DNA of 64,000 nucleotides from Tillus elongatus (Eukaryota > Arthropoda > Insecta > Coleoptera > Cleridae): positions 174,578,295 through 174,642,294 of the forward strand of contig OZ023264.1 of the NCBI GenBank assembly GCA_964006375.1, given 5' to 3'. The translations under genes were made by a program, and so were the position numbers. The notes beneath the pieces were generated by a model. That model was not told where the DNA came from. It searched no databases and saw only the letters and a list, made by a program, of their open reading frames with translations. Shown here piece by piece: positions 13,724-25,293 of this stretch (its first letter is position 1; every line of letters starts with the position of its first letter).

Positions 13724-13772
13724 GTTTTTTTTAAATGTGTTGTGGTGATTTGGGTTCTCCAAGTGTACTTAT

Positions 13773-14100
13773 CAGTGCTCATCACAGGTTACAATCTTCA
13801 CTTAGTGGATAATTTACCTCAACCACTAAATAACCTAGATGGCCTTCGTCACCGAATCCAAGAATTATTGGATTACATTTCTCAGGATACCATAAATCAT
13901 TTAATTTCAAGCATGGCTCGAAAATTTATCGAATGAAAAGAAACCGCGGCAGACCCATTCTTTATTGATTAACTTTGTTATTTTCTAATATCTCACTTTT
14001 AAAATGTGATCATTTTTTAAGTTTGTTTAAAGACATTATATGTATAAATTGTATTAAATTGATCAACTCTTACTGGATCTTCAGATGTTTTTGAACGTCA

Positions 14101-14186
<86 letters not shown>

Positions 14187-14639
14187 AAGTTTGCGAGTGT
14201 GGTTAGTACCTGGTTCTCGGGTTGAACCTCTTTCTTTTATAATTTACTAGAACTCACAGTTTCGGACTGAACAGAGACGCAGCGTCAATTTCTCTGGATT
14301 CACTAAGGTTTGTTATTTTATATGTAACGGGTTTCGCTGTTAACACCATCATTAGATGAACAGTTTCGCCAAGAAAAGGCAACAGCAATTGAACAATTGA
14401 CATTTTGAATCCTATTTTGGACCCATTTTTAGGAGGTTAAGGAAATAGAAAAGAAAATGAACTTTAGGCTCTCAATCTGCCTACTTCTTGGAATGGTTGA
14501 TAAGGCTGTGATTTAGGGTTTATTGTAGCTCAATTACAGGGCCTGAACCTGCCTGCTTACCAAATCTCACTCGAGCTCGAATTGAACACACTGACACCTA
14601 AGAGACGACCTTGACAAGATTTATTATTTATACTTGCCT
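13773..14639. other. Intronic stretch with a lone (TA)n tract
   Basis: Holds a (TA)n microsatellite at 14102-14182 without H-element flanks. No gene recognised; a short open frame at 13691-13936 overlaps the PLE 3' end and has no domain. Confidence 0.5.
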
Positions 14640-15497
14640 ATGAGAGGTGTTGTTCTAGGCTTGAGTACTGGATACTAAATTTTTTTGCAAGCAGTTTGTA
14701 GTCTCTTGTCAATAATTTCCACTGTCTTGTTAGTAAGCGCCACAGCTATTCCATTTTCAGTGAAGGAGGTGTTGATCTAGACTTGGGTACTGGGTACTCA
14801 ATTTTTTTGCAAGCAGTTTGTAGTCTCTTTTTGAAAATTTCCATCGTCTTGTCAGTAAGCGCCACAGTTATCCCATTTTCAGTGAAGGAGGTGTTGTTCG
14901 AGGCTTGAGTACTGGGTACTCAATTTTTTTGCAAGCAGTTTGTAGTCTCTTTTTAATAATTTCCACCGTCTTGTTAGTAAGCGCCACAGTTATCCCATTT
15001 TCAGTGAAGGAGGTGTTGTTCGAGGCTTGAGTACTGGGTGTCAATTTTTTTGCCAGCAGTTTGTAGTCTCTTTTCAATAATTTCCACCGTCTTGTTAGTA
15101 AGCGCCACAGTTGTCCCATTTTCAGTGAAGGAGGTGTTGTTCGAGGCTTAAGTACTGGGTACTCAATTTTTTTGCAAGCAGTTTGTAGTCTCTTTTGAAT
15201 AATTTCCACCGTCTTGTTAGTAAGCGCCACAGTTATCCCATTTTCAGTGAAGGAGGTGTTGTTCGAGGCTTGAGTACTGGGTACTCAATTTTTTTGCCAG
15301 CAGTTTGTAGTCTCTTTTCAATAATTTCCACCGTCTTGTTAGTAAGCGCCACAGTTATCCCATTTTCAGTGAAGGAGGTGTTGTTCGAGGCTTGAGTACT
15401 GGGTACTCAATTTTTTTGCAAGCAGTTTGTAGTCTCTTTTCAATAATTTCCACCGTCTTGTTAGCAAGCGCCACAGTTATCCCATTTTCAGTGAAGG
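14640..15497. repeat. Minisatellite, seven units of about 122 bp
   Basis: The marker TGAAGGAGGTGTTG recurs at 14761, 14883, 15005, 15126, 15248, 15370 and (broken) 15492: spacings of 122, 122, 121, 122, 122 and 122 bases. A diverged first unit starts at 14640. Later units are nearly identical and the first two are more diverged, as expected of recent expansion at one side. The period is not a multiple of three, so the open frames across it are not genes. Confidence 0.9.
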
Positions 15498-15556
15498 AGA
15501 ATACCAAACATATAGCGTAATTTTAATCAAACTAGTTATTAAACTTTAATGGTGAC

Positions 15557-15721
15557 GCGCTCGTGGCGCAGGTGGCTAGGTGCCAGCCTGCTAAGCGAGA
15601 GGTCCCGGGTTCGAATCCCGGGCGAGCCAAGTTGACTCTGTCTGGAAAATTTAAGAAAAAATTGAATGATGGGAAAGAATGTGCTAATGGGCCGAGATGC
15701 CGCAGCCAATAATATAAAAAA
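15557..15721 (+). mobile_element. tRNA-derived SINE, 165 bp, with perfect target duplications
   Basis: The body starts GCGCTCGTGGCGCAGGTGG and includes an A box (TGGCGCAGGTGG) and a perfect B box (GGTTCGAATCC), the internal RNA polymerase III promoter. A tRNA-unrelated tail ends in ATAATATAAAAAAA. The 16-base sequence AAACTTTAATGGTGAC occurs directly before (15541-15556) and directly after (15722-15737), a clear target-site duplication from LINE-type integration. The acceptor arm pairs only partly, so this is a SINE and not a tRNA gene. Confidence 0.9.
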
Positions 15722-15737
15722 AAACTTTAATGGTGAC

Positions 15738-16615
15738 CCTACATAGCATAGCCAAACACAAAAATTAAAGCAAGCAGTTATTCATTTGAAAGGAACCGGT
15801 AATTGTATTACAAAAAATCTGCTCTTATCATATTATTAGGTAGAATAATATATTTGCAGCCTTTGTTTAATGCATTTGAGTTTAGATCTCTGATATAACA
15901 CTGGTCCTGCCTTTAACAGTATTGTATAAAATATTGAAAGCGCTGGTACGAATAAGAGTAAAACTAAGCCTCGTTTATGCCTTGTTGAATCTTGTAACTT
16001 TACTATTACTGAAACTCACTTCAGTAGGCTTAGTTATTTATATGCAATTTGGACGTGTCTCTAATTAAAATAAACAAAAGATGCAAGAGGAATTTTGTGG
16101 GGGCATATTGTTTCAGAAGTTCTTTGATCCTCGAAACTAAGTCTGTGTGTAACAAGGAAGGCATTGAAAACTAGGTTCGAGAGGTTCAAAGCGGTCATTG
16201 TTATTACAATGGACATTAGGACTACAAAACACTTGTCCTGGTCACGCAAGACCTCTCCCATAAAATTTACATTTCGGCCGGTAACAGCCCACTAATTTAT
16301 ATCACATCACATGCTAGACAGGGGTCATACCATAGTCATTACGCCATAATAAAAAATACTGCTCACTGTTTCCAAGTAACGACTAACGAGCATCTCGTAC
16401 AACGCTATTTATTTGCAAAATGTGTTCTTTGTAAAACAATTGCTAAATTACCAACATAAGCTCCATATCTTCTAAGTAGAGTAACCAAAACTGCAAGTAT
16501 ACATGTTGTATTAGAATTACATACTATTGATTGGGGAAGTCATCAAAGAAGTTAAAAAGAATTTATTAATATATATACAGATATTATATAATTTTGACCC
16601 TCTGTTTTGTTTTAA
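15738..16615. other. Intronic stretch without recognised genes
   Basis: No repeat, RNA or coding domain recognised. Confidence 0.4.
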
Positions 16616-16623
16616 ATTATCAG

Positions 16624-16712
<89 letters not shown>

Positions 16713-17387
16713 ACCGATAATTCAAAACATAATAGACCAATCTTGATCAAATTTGGTGTGTACCTTTCTTTTGCAAGTGGCTTGGATAGGTTTGTTAGCC
16801 AGAAAAATCGGATCTGGTTTTCCCGGAAAATTTTGTGTTTTCTTTCTAAAAAAGTTCATATCTCCAGAAATAACAAAGCAAGGGCAACGCTTGTTTGTAT
16901 TTTAAAGAGTGAACTCTGTCCAAAATTTAAATCTCTAGCTTTAAATACAAATAAGTTATCGGCAGTTAAAGAAACAAATTTTGGAGTTTTCCTCAAAACG
17001 TCAAACTAGCAATTTTAAACGTCAAAATTGGCAATGTTTAGGCAAAGAACGTGAAACAAATACGGATTTCGAACAGAAAATATTGCAAGAAGGGTGTTCT
17101 ACAAACCCTTAAGTTTCAGATTCAACTGTCATTGCCCTTCATTTTAGTAAAGTATTTACAGAAAATTCATTTCAAATAGACCCTTTCTCTGATGCTTTGG
17201 CTGTCGGTTTAGTTAAGTTGATGCTTTCGTTGTAGGTTTGATAAAGTTTATAACGGTCTATAATTTTTTTTTAGCTAATTTTCGTAAAACAAATTCGTTT
17301 ATGCATTTTTGCATTTTTTATCGAAATATGATGCGTTTGTAAGGAACAAATCTGGACGCAGTAAGTGCATTTTGGTATCGAATTTTC
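16616..17387 (+). mobile_element. H element copy 7, part before a foldback insertion
   Basis: Starts in the (TA)n core (16625-16709), then CCGACCGATAATTCAAAACA, the AGTGGCTTGGATAGGTTTG block and the middle part, reaching the end block TCTGGACGCAGTAAGTGC at 17351. It is interrupted at CGAATTTTC by the element 17388-18223 and resumes at 18224. Confidence 0.75.
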
Positions 17388-18223
17388 GGTAAATTTGCGG
17401 TTTAGCTCCCGAACTCTTTTCAAAAAACTCTTTTCAGAAACCTTCCGAGGACCCCCCTAGATCCACAAACCCCAAGAAAAATTTCGTGTTCATACACCCC
17501 CAGGAAGTTACGGGACCAGAAGTGAGTAGGGGTGCTGGGCGGGGTAGGTAGCCAAAAGGAAATATGATCAGATAATTCGAATAAAACGGGCTTGAAAGCT
17601 GTCTTCTTCACATCTTGAAGCCATATCCCCCTTAAACCCTCCCTACCCCGCACAGCACCCCCATCCCCCTAGGTGCCGTAACTTCCTTGACGGGTAGTAA
17701 CAAGACATTTTTCTTGTGATTTATGTAGCGAGGGTGGTTGTATGCACGCGAGGAGGAAGGAAAATCCCCACGACGATGCAGCTATCCCCCAACTCCCCTC
17801 CCCTGCCACAAGTCGAACCGGGGGGGGGTGACTTATATGCTTCCTCGTAGGCATTTTTGTTCCCCCCTTGGGTGCGCACAACCACCCTCGTTGCGTAAAC
17901 CACAAGAAAAACTTCTTGTCCATACCCCTCAAGGAAGTTACGTGACCTGGGGCAAATAGGGGTGCTGTGCGTGGTAGGCAGGGTTTAATGGGGATATGGC
18001 TTCAAATAGACAGCTTTCAAGCAGTTTTATTCGCATTTTCTGCTCATATTTCCTTTTTACTACTTACCCCGCCCAGCACCCCTATTCAGTCCCAGTCCCG
18101 TAACTTCCTTGGGAGGTGTGAACAAAAAATTTTTCTTGTGGCTTGTGCATCCAGGTGGGATCCTAGTAATGTTTTTGAAAACAATTTTTTGAAAAGCGTT
18201 CGGGAGCTAATCTGCAAATTTGC
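17388..18223. mobile_element. Mutator-like non-autonomous foldback element with 9-bp TSD
   Basis: 836 bases with long inverted arms. The left end GGTAAATTTGCGGTTTAGCT and the inverse of the right end GGCAAATTTGCAGATTAGCT match closely, and both continue CCCGAAC. The arms share further blocks such as GAAGTTACGGGACC against GTCCCGTAACTTCC, and AGCACCCCTATT. The 9-base CGAATTTTC stands on both sides (17379-17387 and 18224-18232). Long TIRs with a 9-bp duplication fit the Mutator superfamily. It is GC-richer than its surroundings, has a C/G-rich centre, and encodes no recognisable transposase. Confidence 0.8.
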
Positions 18224-18656
18224 CGAATTTTCATTAAATTCTTCAAATTTCAATAACTCAATTTGCTATCAACGTGAGCTTTGTTGGTTAGAAAACCAAC
18301 GTTTAAGTTTATTTTCTGAAAATTTTTGTATATTTTCAAACCATAAGTAATTTTGATAAAATATAATACATTGTTTGTACTACATAGGCTATTCCGGTAA
18401 TCAGATTGATGCCTGCTCGCATTTGATATTAATTTTTTTTATGGAAATTCACTTCCATAACACACTTGCTGCATCCAGACTTTTGAAAAATGTTTATATA
18501 TTTTCAAACAATAAAGTTATTTCGACGAAATATGGTACATTGTTTCTACTATATAGGCAACCAAGTTTGATGCCTGCTATCATTAAAGAAAGACATTTGC
18601 TATTAAAAATATTTTTTTAAAAATGCGCACTTGCTGCATCCAGACTTTTTGGTTTA
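18224..18656 (+). mobile_element. H element copy 7, remainder (end module, partly duplicated)
   Basis: Continues the module interrupted by the foldback element: AACTCAATTTGCTATCAACG to the inverse end block TTCCATAACACACTTGCTGC (18451-18479). A second partial module follows, ending again in GCGCACTTGCTGCATCCAGAC at 18623-18645. Confidence 0.7.
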
Positions 18657-18937
18657 TTTTAGCAAATATTCTAAAAAATAAAAAAGTTTAAGCTAATAAT
18701 GGTTGTTAAAGGTGTGTATTTGTCTGGTAGTAACAGTAATGGTTAGAATTGAAGACGGAGTGAGTAAATGGCGGAAAGAAAACCAGGTTTTTATCATGTC
18801 AAAATTTAATTTATCAATGTCCTGGAAGTTTTGCTAATACCGTTTGGACACAACCTATGAAAATTGCAGCACAAGTTTAAAACTTCTTTTTTAAATGATG
18901 CACTGTATAACTTATATCAATAAACTAATAATAATAA

Positions 18938-19007
<70 letters not shown>

Positions 19008-19700
19008 CAGTGGATATCAAGTTTGTATTTGCCAATTTAAAGTTCACTTCTGTCTCAGAGGAGATTCAGCCACTATTGCTGTCGATAAAATTGACAACTA
19101 AAATTTTAATCCAAAATGTTTTTGTTGAAGGAAAAAGGCTGGTCAAGAAATTGATAAACGCACAAATAAAATTAAACCAAAATTTTCAAAATACTGGATA
19201 TAATAAAACCCTAAATCAACTATGTATACAATAAAACATATGGAAACGAAGATGATAACACTTCAACAATACAACTATCTAAAAATGATTCACTATTATC
19301 TTAATTATAACTGTTTTAATTCTATCTGTAATTTAATAATAGAACTTAAGAAATTTTTGGATTTAAATGTGGATGTTTTGTTTCGGTATTCTTGCTGTGT
19401 TATGTCAAACTATAAAATTTACTGTATATTATGTTTGGGATAAACTATACAAATTTTCTGAATATCTCACCAGGATTTTTTGTTGCTACTTAAAATGTAT
19501 ATATTATTATTATTACCTTTATTGCTTTAAATTATACATGTTTATTCAATAGGTCTAAGACTTTTGGTAAATATTAACATAATTTTATATACATAGTTGC
19601 ATCCAAAACTGCTTGACAACACTCCAAATTCAACAACCTTAAAATTTTGACATTCCAAAAAATTTAATTCCTCTTCCATTTCGTTCTTCTAATGTTTCAC

Positions 19701-19705
<5 letters not shown>
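18657..19705. other. AT-rich intronic stretch with (TA)n
   Basis: A (TA)n tract lies at 18942-19002 after (AAT)n. Open frames at 19010-19552 are AT-driven and show no domain. A second (TA)n at 19706-19757 abuts the Tc1-like relic. Confidence 0.4.
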
Positions 19706-19758
<53 letters not shown>

Positions 19759-19760
<2 letters not shown>

Positions 19761-20090
19761 AATATTTTGTAACGCCGCCCCTCGCAACTATTACAGCTTG
19801 ATATCTTCGTGGCATGCTCTCAATGCAATTATTTGCAATTATTATTATTATGATTCTTTCTATTAGGATCTGTTTTGTCGTTATGACTTCCTTTCGCAGT
19901 TTAAACTTCAAACTCTCCCAGACGTTCGCGATCGGATTCGTATCCGGATAATTTCCACACCAAACTAGCACAGGTATTCGTTGTCCTTCTAAAAACTTTT
20001 TTATTGATCGTGCAGTATGGCAGGGTCCTCCATCTTGCATAAACACATTTGGTTATCCATTTTGAAACCACTCCTTCAGTTAGGGGATTA
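19759..20090 (-). pseudogene. Tc1-like transposase, C-terminal relic
   Basis: On the minus strand the frame reads FMQDGGPCHTARSIKKFLEG, then a GNYPDTNPIANVWESLK block. These are the second and third catalytic regions of Tc1-type DDE transposases (QDxAPxHTA and NSPDLNPIENxW). Here the second is intact at D and the third has PDTNPIAN in place of PDLNPIEN, so the usual Glu is replaced by Ala. A stop lies just upstream and the N-terminal half is absent. Dead copy. Confidence 0.8.
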
Positions 20091-20169
20091 AGCGACTTTC
20101 CAATACGGTCTTGTATTGCTCCTGGCGCAAAAATTTTATACAATAAATGCAGCTTCAAAATGAAGTAAG

Positions 20170-20655
20170 TTGGATGCGACAAACACACACTCAGCGTCCT
20201 CAGAAGTTGAATGCTTGGGCTGGTATCATTGGTGATCACGTAGTTGGACCTGTTTTTATAGAAAATCTAAACAATATTTCGAAATGCTAAGAGAACAGGT
20301 TGGCCCAATGTTAGCAGAATTGTATCCATATGTAATGGAACCCCATGAAAGAATATGGTTGCAATAAGATGGTGCACCGTCCCACTTTGCTCCTCAAGTA
20401 CGGGTGTATTTACACGAAGTCTTTTCACAAAGATGGATTGGACGGAGAGGTTTCGTAAAATGGCCCGCTAGATCATCAGATCTTACACCTCTTGAATTCT
20501 TTTTATGTGGATACCCTAAAAACAGAGTGTATTAAACGTAATCTGCTGACTTAGATGATTTGAAAATGAAAATAACAACAGAAAGTAGGAACACGCCTGA
20601 CGTGTTGAACAGAGTTAGGGAATAAATTCATAGCAGATTATTTCGTTGAGTGCAA
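20170..20655 (+). pseudogene. IS630/mariner-type transposase relic, same family as 59440-60905
   Basis: Readable blocks in shifting frames: KLNAWAGIIGDHVVGPVFIE at about 20199-20260, then remains of the QQDGAP...WIGRRG...SPDLTPL region at 20360-20500. The 3' part (20505-20655) matches the tail of the relic at 59440-60905 almost base for base (CTGACGTGTTGAACAGAGTTA). It is useful as the uninterrupted reference for the H insertion at 60119. No catalytic protein is possible. Confidence 0.7.
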
Positions 20656-21051
20656 GTGAATGGAGAACATTTTAAACATTTATTATAAGAAAGGGACGTT
20701 TTTGTTAAGTTTATTTTCGAAATTTGTACTTCCGGGTAAACTGCTTAGTTTTAATATTCCGGTATTTAATTTCTATCCTGTATTAAAAACTGTAATATTA
20801 GACCATACATATCGAGTATCTCCGCATTCAGAAAAATGTGATCCATCGAATTATAATGAAAAAATGTAGGGTTGCTATTTAAAAAAAATGGATAAAGTGG
20901 TGGGGGTAAAATGGTGGTAGCTTAATTGTTTTAACTATGATTATAAGATAATGTTCGACAAATTAAACTTCATCTCTCAGGGTTTGCCACAAAAACTATT
21001 TTTTGCTGAATAATGAATTTTATTCCATAAGTGTGTTTCACGTTGTATATG

Positions 21052-21054
<3 letters not shown>
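20656..21054. other. Intronic stretch without recognised genes
   Basis: A 69-codon frame at 20660-20869 shows no domain. Nothing else recognised. Confidence 0.4.
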
Positions 21055-21146
<92 letters not shown>

Positions 21147-21283
21147 ATATAAAATGTTTAACGGACCTTGGTTTTGGGTTCTAGGAACCCAAACTCGCGC
21201 TCATCTGAAGACATTTTTGCAAAAGGTTTTCATAGTTACCTCTCTATTAGCGAATTTTTCTTCATGAAAACTCGCTAATACGG
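21055..21283 (-). mobile_element. H element fragment 9
   Basis: (TA)n 21055-21143, then the hairpin-side arm with GTTCTAGGAACCCAAACTCG and the hairpin TTAGCGAATTTTTCTTCATG...AACTCGCTAA ending near 21283. The non-hairpin half is missing. Confidence 0.65.
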
Positions 21284-21325
21284 AGTAAGAATTAAAATGC
21301 ATTTCTGAGGAGGTACCATGTGACC

Positions 21326-21684
21326 GAGAACCTCGGTGATTCAGAGGTAAGAACGTGTGCCTCTGAACTGAAGGGTACTGGGTTCGATCCCAGGGTACTC
21401 CTTTCACTTTTTCAGTACAAACTGTAACATTAACATTAACCGAGGTTCTGGCATTGTATTTGAGCAAGTTGAATGTCTGCACGTTCCGCCCTTCGGAGGG
21501 GGCGTAAAGCCGTCGGTCCCTTGTCCATGCGATGTTGGGCACGTTAAAGATCCCTACCCTCCTTACAGAAAGGCAGGGGTTCGGCAAACTTTCCAGGATA
21601 GTGAGGTGAAACTGCACCCTGGCGTCGGTGATTGGCCATAATCGCAGAAATAGGCCGACGTTAAAGAAACAAAACACACACAGA
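21326..21684 (+). mobile_element. tRNA-derived SINE, 359 bp, with target duplications
   Basis: The head resembles a tRNA with a good B box (GGTTCGATCC at about 21382). It is followed by a 250-base body containing GTTGGGCACGTTAAAGATCC and a tail ending in AACAAAACACACACAGA. TACCATGTGACC occurs immediately before (21314-21325) and after (21685-21696), a 12-base duplication. The body differs from the SINE at 15557, so two SINE families are present. Confidence 0.85.
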
Positions 21685-21930
21685 TACCATGTGACCCACA
21701 TTCCCATTAAGAAAATGGTGCGAATAAAAAATTATTTTGGGGGGCACGTTTATAAATAAAAATTAATAAAAATTAACCTATTTCAGGAATTTTGATAAAA
21801 GTCACCGGCTATTGAGATTATTTATTTATTTATTTCACTTGTATCGTACTGTATATGATATGATTAAATAAGATAATATCGTAAAGTATCAAGCTAAACT
21901 TAATTATGCCGTTAACGAAATCAGTTGAAA

Positions 21931-22236
21931 AAGTTTGGACGGAGCAAGTGCGTTATGGTAGTGAGTTTTCATTATCTGGCACAAAATATTTTCTATTAAC
22001 TTTTTTTTTCTTGTAACATAAAAATCTAAATTTTGGTGTGTAGTTTACTTTTTATATCGTAAACCTACCTACCAAATTTAGTTCTCATATCTTTTTTATT
22101 TTTGAGATAATTTTTTTTTTCGAATGGAAACTAAAAATTTTCCCGGAAAACCTCGTCCTATTTTCTGGACCAACGAACTTATCCAAGCCATTTGCAAAAG
22201 AAAGGTACGTGCCAAATTTTATCAAAATCGGTCCAT

Positions 22237-22318
<82 letters not shown>

Positions 22319-22457
22319 ATATATATATAAACATATAAAAATTGAAGCTGGCCCCCGGTATGGGTTCTAGGGGTCCTAGTTCGCGCTCATTTGCAAAATT
22401 TTTTTCAAAAGTCAGGATCTCCCTGTTAGTGAATTTCTTCTACGAAAATTCACTAAA
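21931..22457 (-). mobile_element. H element copy 10, compact and complete
   Basis: End block TTTGGACGGAGCAAGTGCGT at 21937, short middle (GAACTTATCCAAGCCATTTGC), (TA)n 22240-22330, hairpin-side arm (GGTTCTAGGGGTCC) and hairpin GTGAATTTCTTCTACGAAAATTCAC ending at 22453. About 525 bases: the minimal form of the family. Confidence 0.8.
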
Positions 22458-23047
22458 AACCATAACAACTACCACTAACAACATTCTTTGTATATTCATT
22501 TTCTCGACCGCAGCAGCATCTTATCCCCTTTTCTTATATGGACTTAACACTAACAGTAACACCTTTCGGGGATCAACGTTCTGATGATGAGTAATGGAGG
22601 TTTTAACGGTCAATGAGCGGATGGACTGAGTGCGGATCCTTGTAAGGACCGAACCAACTGAAAGCCCTTTCGCACGCGTATTACGTGCCAATATTCCCAT
22701 TCCTGCTTGGGATGTATACCCTAAGAAATTGCGGTCCTGATGAAAGACGATGTTCAAAGAAAACATCCGATGTTTCCTTAATACACACCTGAAGTGCCCT
22801 TTGAGGTGTGTAATGCACTGCGGATTATACAGCGTCTGAAGCGTCTGACAAGCCAAGCAAAACATTTTATAGTGGAAGTGACCAGATGAAGATTAGATGT
22901 ATAAACAGGGCTGGACATTTAACAGAATTACGAGAACATGCAAAGCAGCTGACTCGAATGTAGCAGTTAAACATTTAGGCTACACCCTACGATTAGCTTA
23001 TAGGCAAATTTTCATAAGCAAAAATTTAATTGAATAATGTACAATCT
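22458..23047. other. Intronic stretch, unidentified repeat-like sequence
   Basis: A 114-codon minus frame at 22521-22865 has no domain I recognise. The sequence is less AT-rich than its surroundings, which suggests an old mobile element, but no ends were found. Confidence 0.35.
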
Positions 23048-23049
23048 TA

Positions 23050-24146
23050 CGAGAGTGAGTCAATAAGTCTATGACTTTTTTACTTCATTGCCTCTTTACA
23101 GAAAAGCAACACAGCTTCTGTCAACAAGCATCTGTCTGTTGACTCCTGTTAAAGTTTGAACAAGCTGCGTCATTTAGTTTGTGTTAGATCGCCATTGAAA
23201 GTAGACAACCACTTGCGTTATAACGAAAATGGAAAAAAGTGAATTTTGTGTCAAACATTATTGTATGTGGAAAAACATCATCACTCAAACCAAGTCTAAG
23301 CTTGATAAATACTATGGGAACTCTGCACCATCAATTTCCATGGTTAAAAAGTTGTTTACTGATTTTGGTGCGGCCGTCCAAGCGCAAATGACGCCGAACG
23401 TTCTGGACGCCCAGCTGAGGTGGTTACACCCGAAACAATTGAAAACATTCACGATATGGTGTTGGCCGATCGGAGATTGAATATGCGGGAGATTGTTGAA
23501 GCCATAAAGATATCACATAGCTCAGTGTTTTCGATTTTGCATAATCACTTGGGTATGAGAAAGCTATCCGCAAGATGGGTGCCGCGTTTGCTCATAATCA
23601 ACCACAAACGCAATCGTGTGACAACTTCGAAGAAGTGTTTGGTGTTGTTCAATTGCAATAGGAACGAGTTTTGCGCCGTTTTGTAACCGTGGACGAAACA
23701 TGGATTCACCGCAACACACCAGAGACCAAGCAGCAGTCAAAACAGGGAGTTACTCCTTGCGAATCGGCGCCGAAGAAGGCCAAAGTAGGTTTGTCAGCCA
23801 ATAAATGTGTAGTCTGAATGGCGAAGTTGCATAAATTGGGCTACCAACTGCTCCCTTATCTACCCTATTCTCCGGATTTAGCCCCGAGTGATTATTTCTT
23901 GTTTCCAAACTTAAAGAAATGGCTCGGTGGAAAGAGGTTTGACTCCAATGATGAAATCATCTCACAAACAAATACCTATTTTGAGGACCTCGAAAAATCA
24001 TTTTTTTTGGAATGAAAAAAAAATTGGTGAAACGTTGGACGAAGTGTATAGAGTTCAAAGGAGACTATATGTTGAGAAATAAAATGATTTTTTTGTTAAA
24101 AAACCTGTTTCATTCAAAAAGTCACGGACTTATTGACTCACCGTCG
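23050..24146 (+). mobile_element. mariner element, internally deleted
   Basis: The ends are inverted: left CGAGAGTGAGTCAATAAGT (23050) against the inverse of the right CGACGGTGAGTCAATAAGT. Both are flanked by TA (23048-23049 and 24147-24148), the mariner target duplication. The interior holds a mariner transposase gene that is frameshifted and deleted. About 1.1 kb against the usual 1.3 kb. Confidence 0.9.
23229..24082 (+). pseudogene. mariner transposase, frameshifted and missing the second catalytic Asp
   Basis: Starts MEKSEFCVKHYCMWK. A frameshift near 23370 shifts the reading from frame 23229 to frame 23420, where EVVTPETIENIHDMVLADRR and LGMRKLSARWVPRLL (typical mariner motifs) are seen. 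After a second shift near 23680, VDETWIH gives the first catalytic Asp. Sequence jumps at about 23815 from GLSANKCVV to MAKLHKLGYQLLP, so roughly 80 codons with the HxDNAxxH region are gone. YSPDLAPSDYFLFPNLKKWL (third Asp) follows. Not functional. Confidence 0.9.
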
Positions 24147-24148
24147 TA

Positions 24149-24556
24149 GTACTAAAAACCCTTTAGACAAGCGCTAACTGACGGTGCTTAAATTTTACAA
24201 ATAAGGCAATATCTTTGTCACAGGGAACTAAGGAATAAATTACTAATTGAAACCTAATTAAAATTTGGCTGTCACGTAACTCAGCGTCTTTTAGCTATAA
24301 AAACAGGACAACGAAATTTAACTTTTGTTGATGTATTGGTCACCAAAACTATAGCTAGGCGCTCGTAAGACAGTTTTTCAATTTTATAACAAACTAGTCG
24401 TTATACTCATCTTCGCACGGAATAATGTCAAAATAAAACGCTGCTTACTTTCACAGCAATTGATGATACACTGACATTTGTTGTTACAGTTCTTAAACGT
24501 CAATATACAATTTAGGACATATGAATGCTTAAAGTGATGACCCGTTTATTAGTTTC
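24149..24556. other. Intronic stretch without recognised genes
   Basis: No repeat or coding domain recognised. Confidence 0.4.
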
Positions 24557-24836
<280 letters not shown>

Positions 24837-25117
24837 TGGCGCATTGAAAACGAAACACACCGATTTGCGTCCAGAGCAATTTTTTAAGAAACGCTGAAAC
24901 ACCACAATTTTAATATTGAAGGGGACATCTTTTGACGTAAAACTGAACTTTTTCACATCAACCCCTTAAGGGTGGTGATAATACCCCTTACATTTAAATA
25001 GGGTACATGAGTCGACTGCTAAATCATTTGAAAGCTCTTTCTTTTCTGAATTCAGCACACAAATTTTTTTGAAAGTTTTATCAACTCTTTTAAAAATTAT
25101 GCACAGTTGAAGATGCA

Positions 25118-25233
25118 AAAATGCATTTTATTCATTCCGGTAAGAAATGTGCTGATAGTCAATGTTTTGTTGGTTTGTAAATAAAAAATTAACTATCAGA
25201 ACATTTCTTATCGGAATGAGAGAAATGCGGTTT
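25118..25233. repeat. Internal hairpin upstream of the copy A transposase
   Basis: CATTCCGGTAAGAAATGTGC and its inverse CATTTCTTATCGGAATG bracket about 20 bases; the arms extend to roughly 45 bases (AAATGCATTTTATTCATTCC). The same hairpin sits at the same place in copies B (38737-38855) and C (53757-53848). Confidence 0.8.
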
Positions 25234-25293
25234 ATTATTTCAGTTTATCGGTCGGTTTGATACTTGATAGTACTACCGAAAATCAATTTCACA

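Larger units (their letters stand above)
12853..13772 (+). mobile_element. Penelope-like element, 5'-truncated
   Basis: Carries the GIY-YIG part of the ORF and the 3' region with a well-preserved hammerhead-like core. The 3' limit is set by alignment with the copy at 34164-36433: both share GGGTTCTCCAAGTGTA near 13755 and 36417 and diverge after it. It belongs to a different PLE subfamily from the one at 1-4045. Confidence 0.75.

Noticed and set aside
14868..15395. Open frames across the minisatellite (both strands)
   Set aside because: The period of 122 bases is not a multiple of three and no domain is visible; the frames are open by chance and repeat.
14640..15497. CRISPR array
   Set aside because: Units are contiguous without unique spacers, and the context is eukaryotic.
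15557..15630. A functional tRNA gene
   Set aside because: The A and B boxes are good but acceptor and anticodon stems pair poorly, and the flanking duplications with an A-rich tail show a SINE.
22521..22865. 114-codon minus-strand frame
   Set aside because: No recognisable motif, and composition is the only support.
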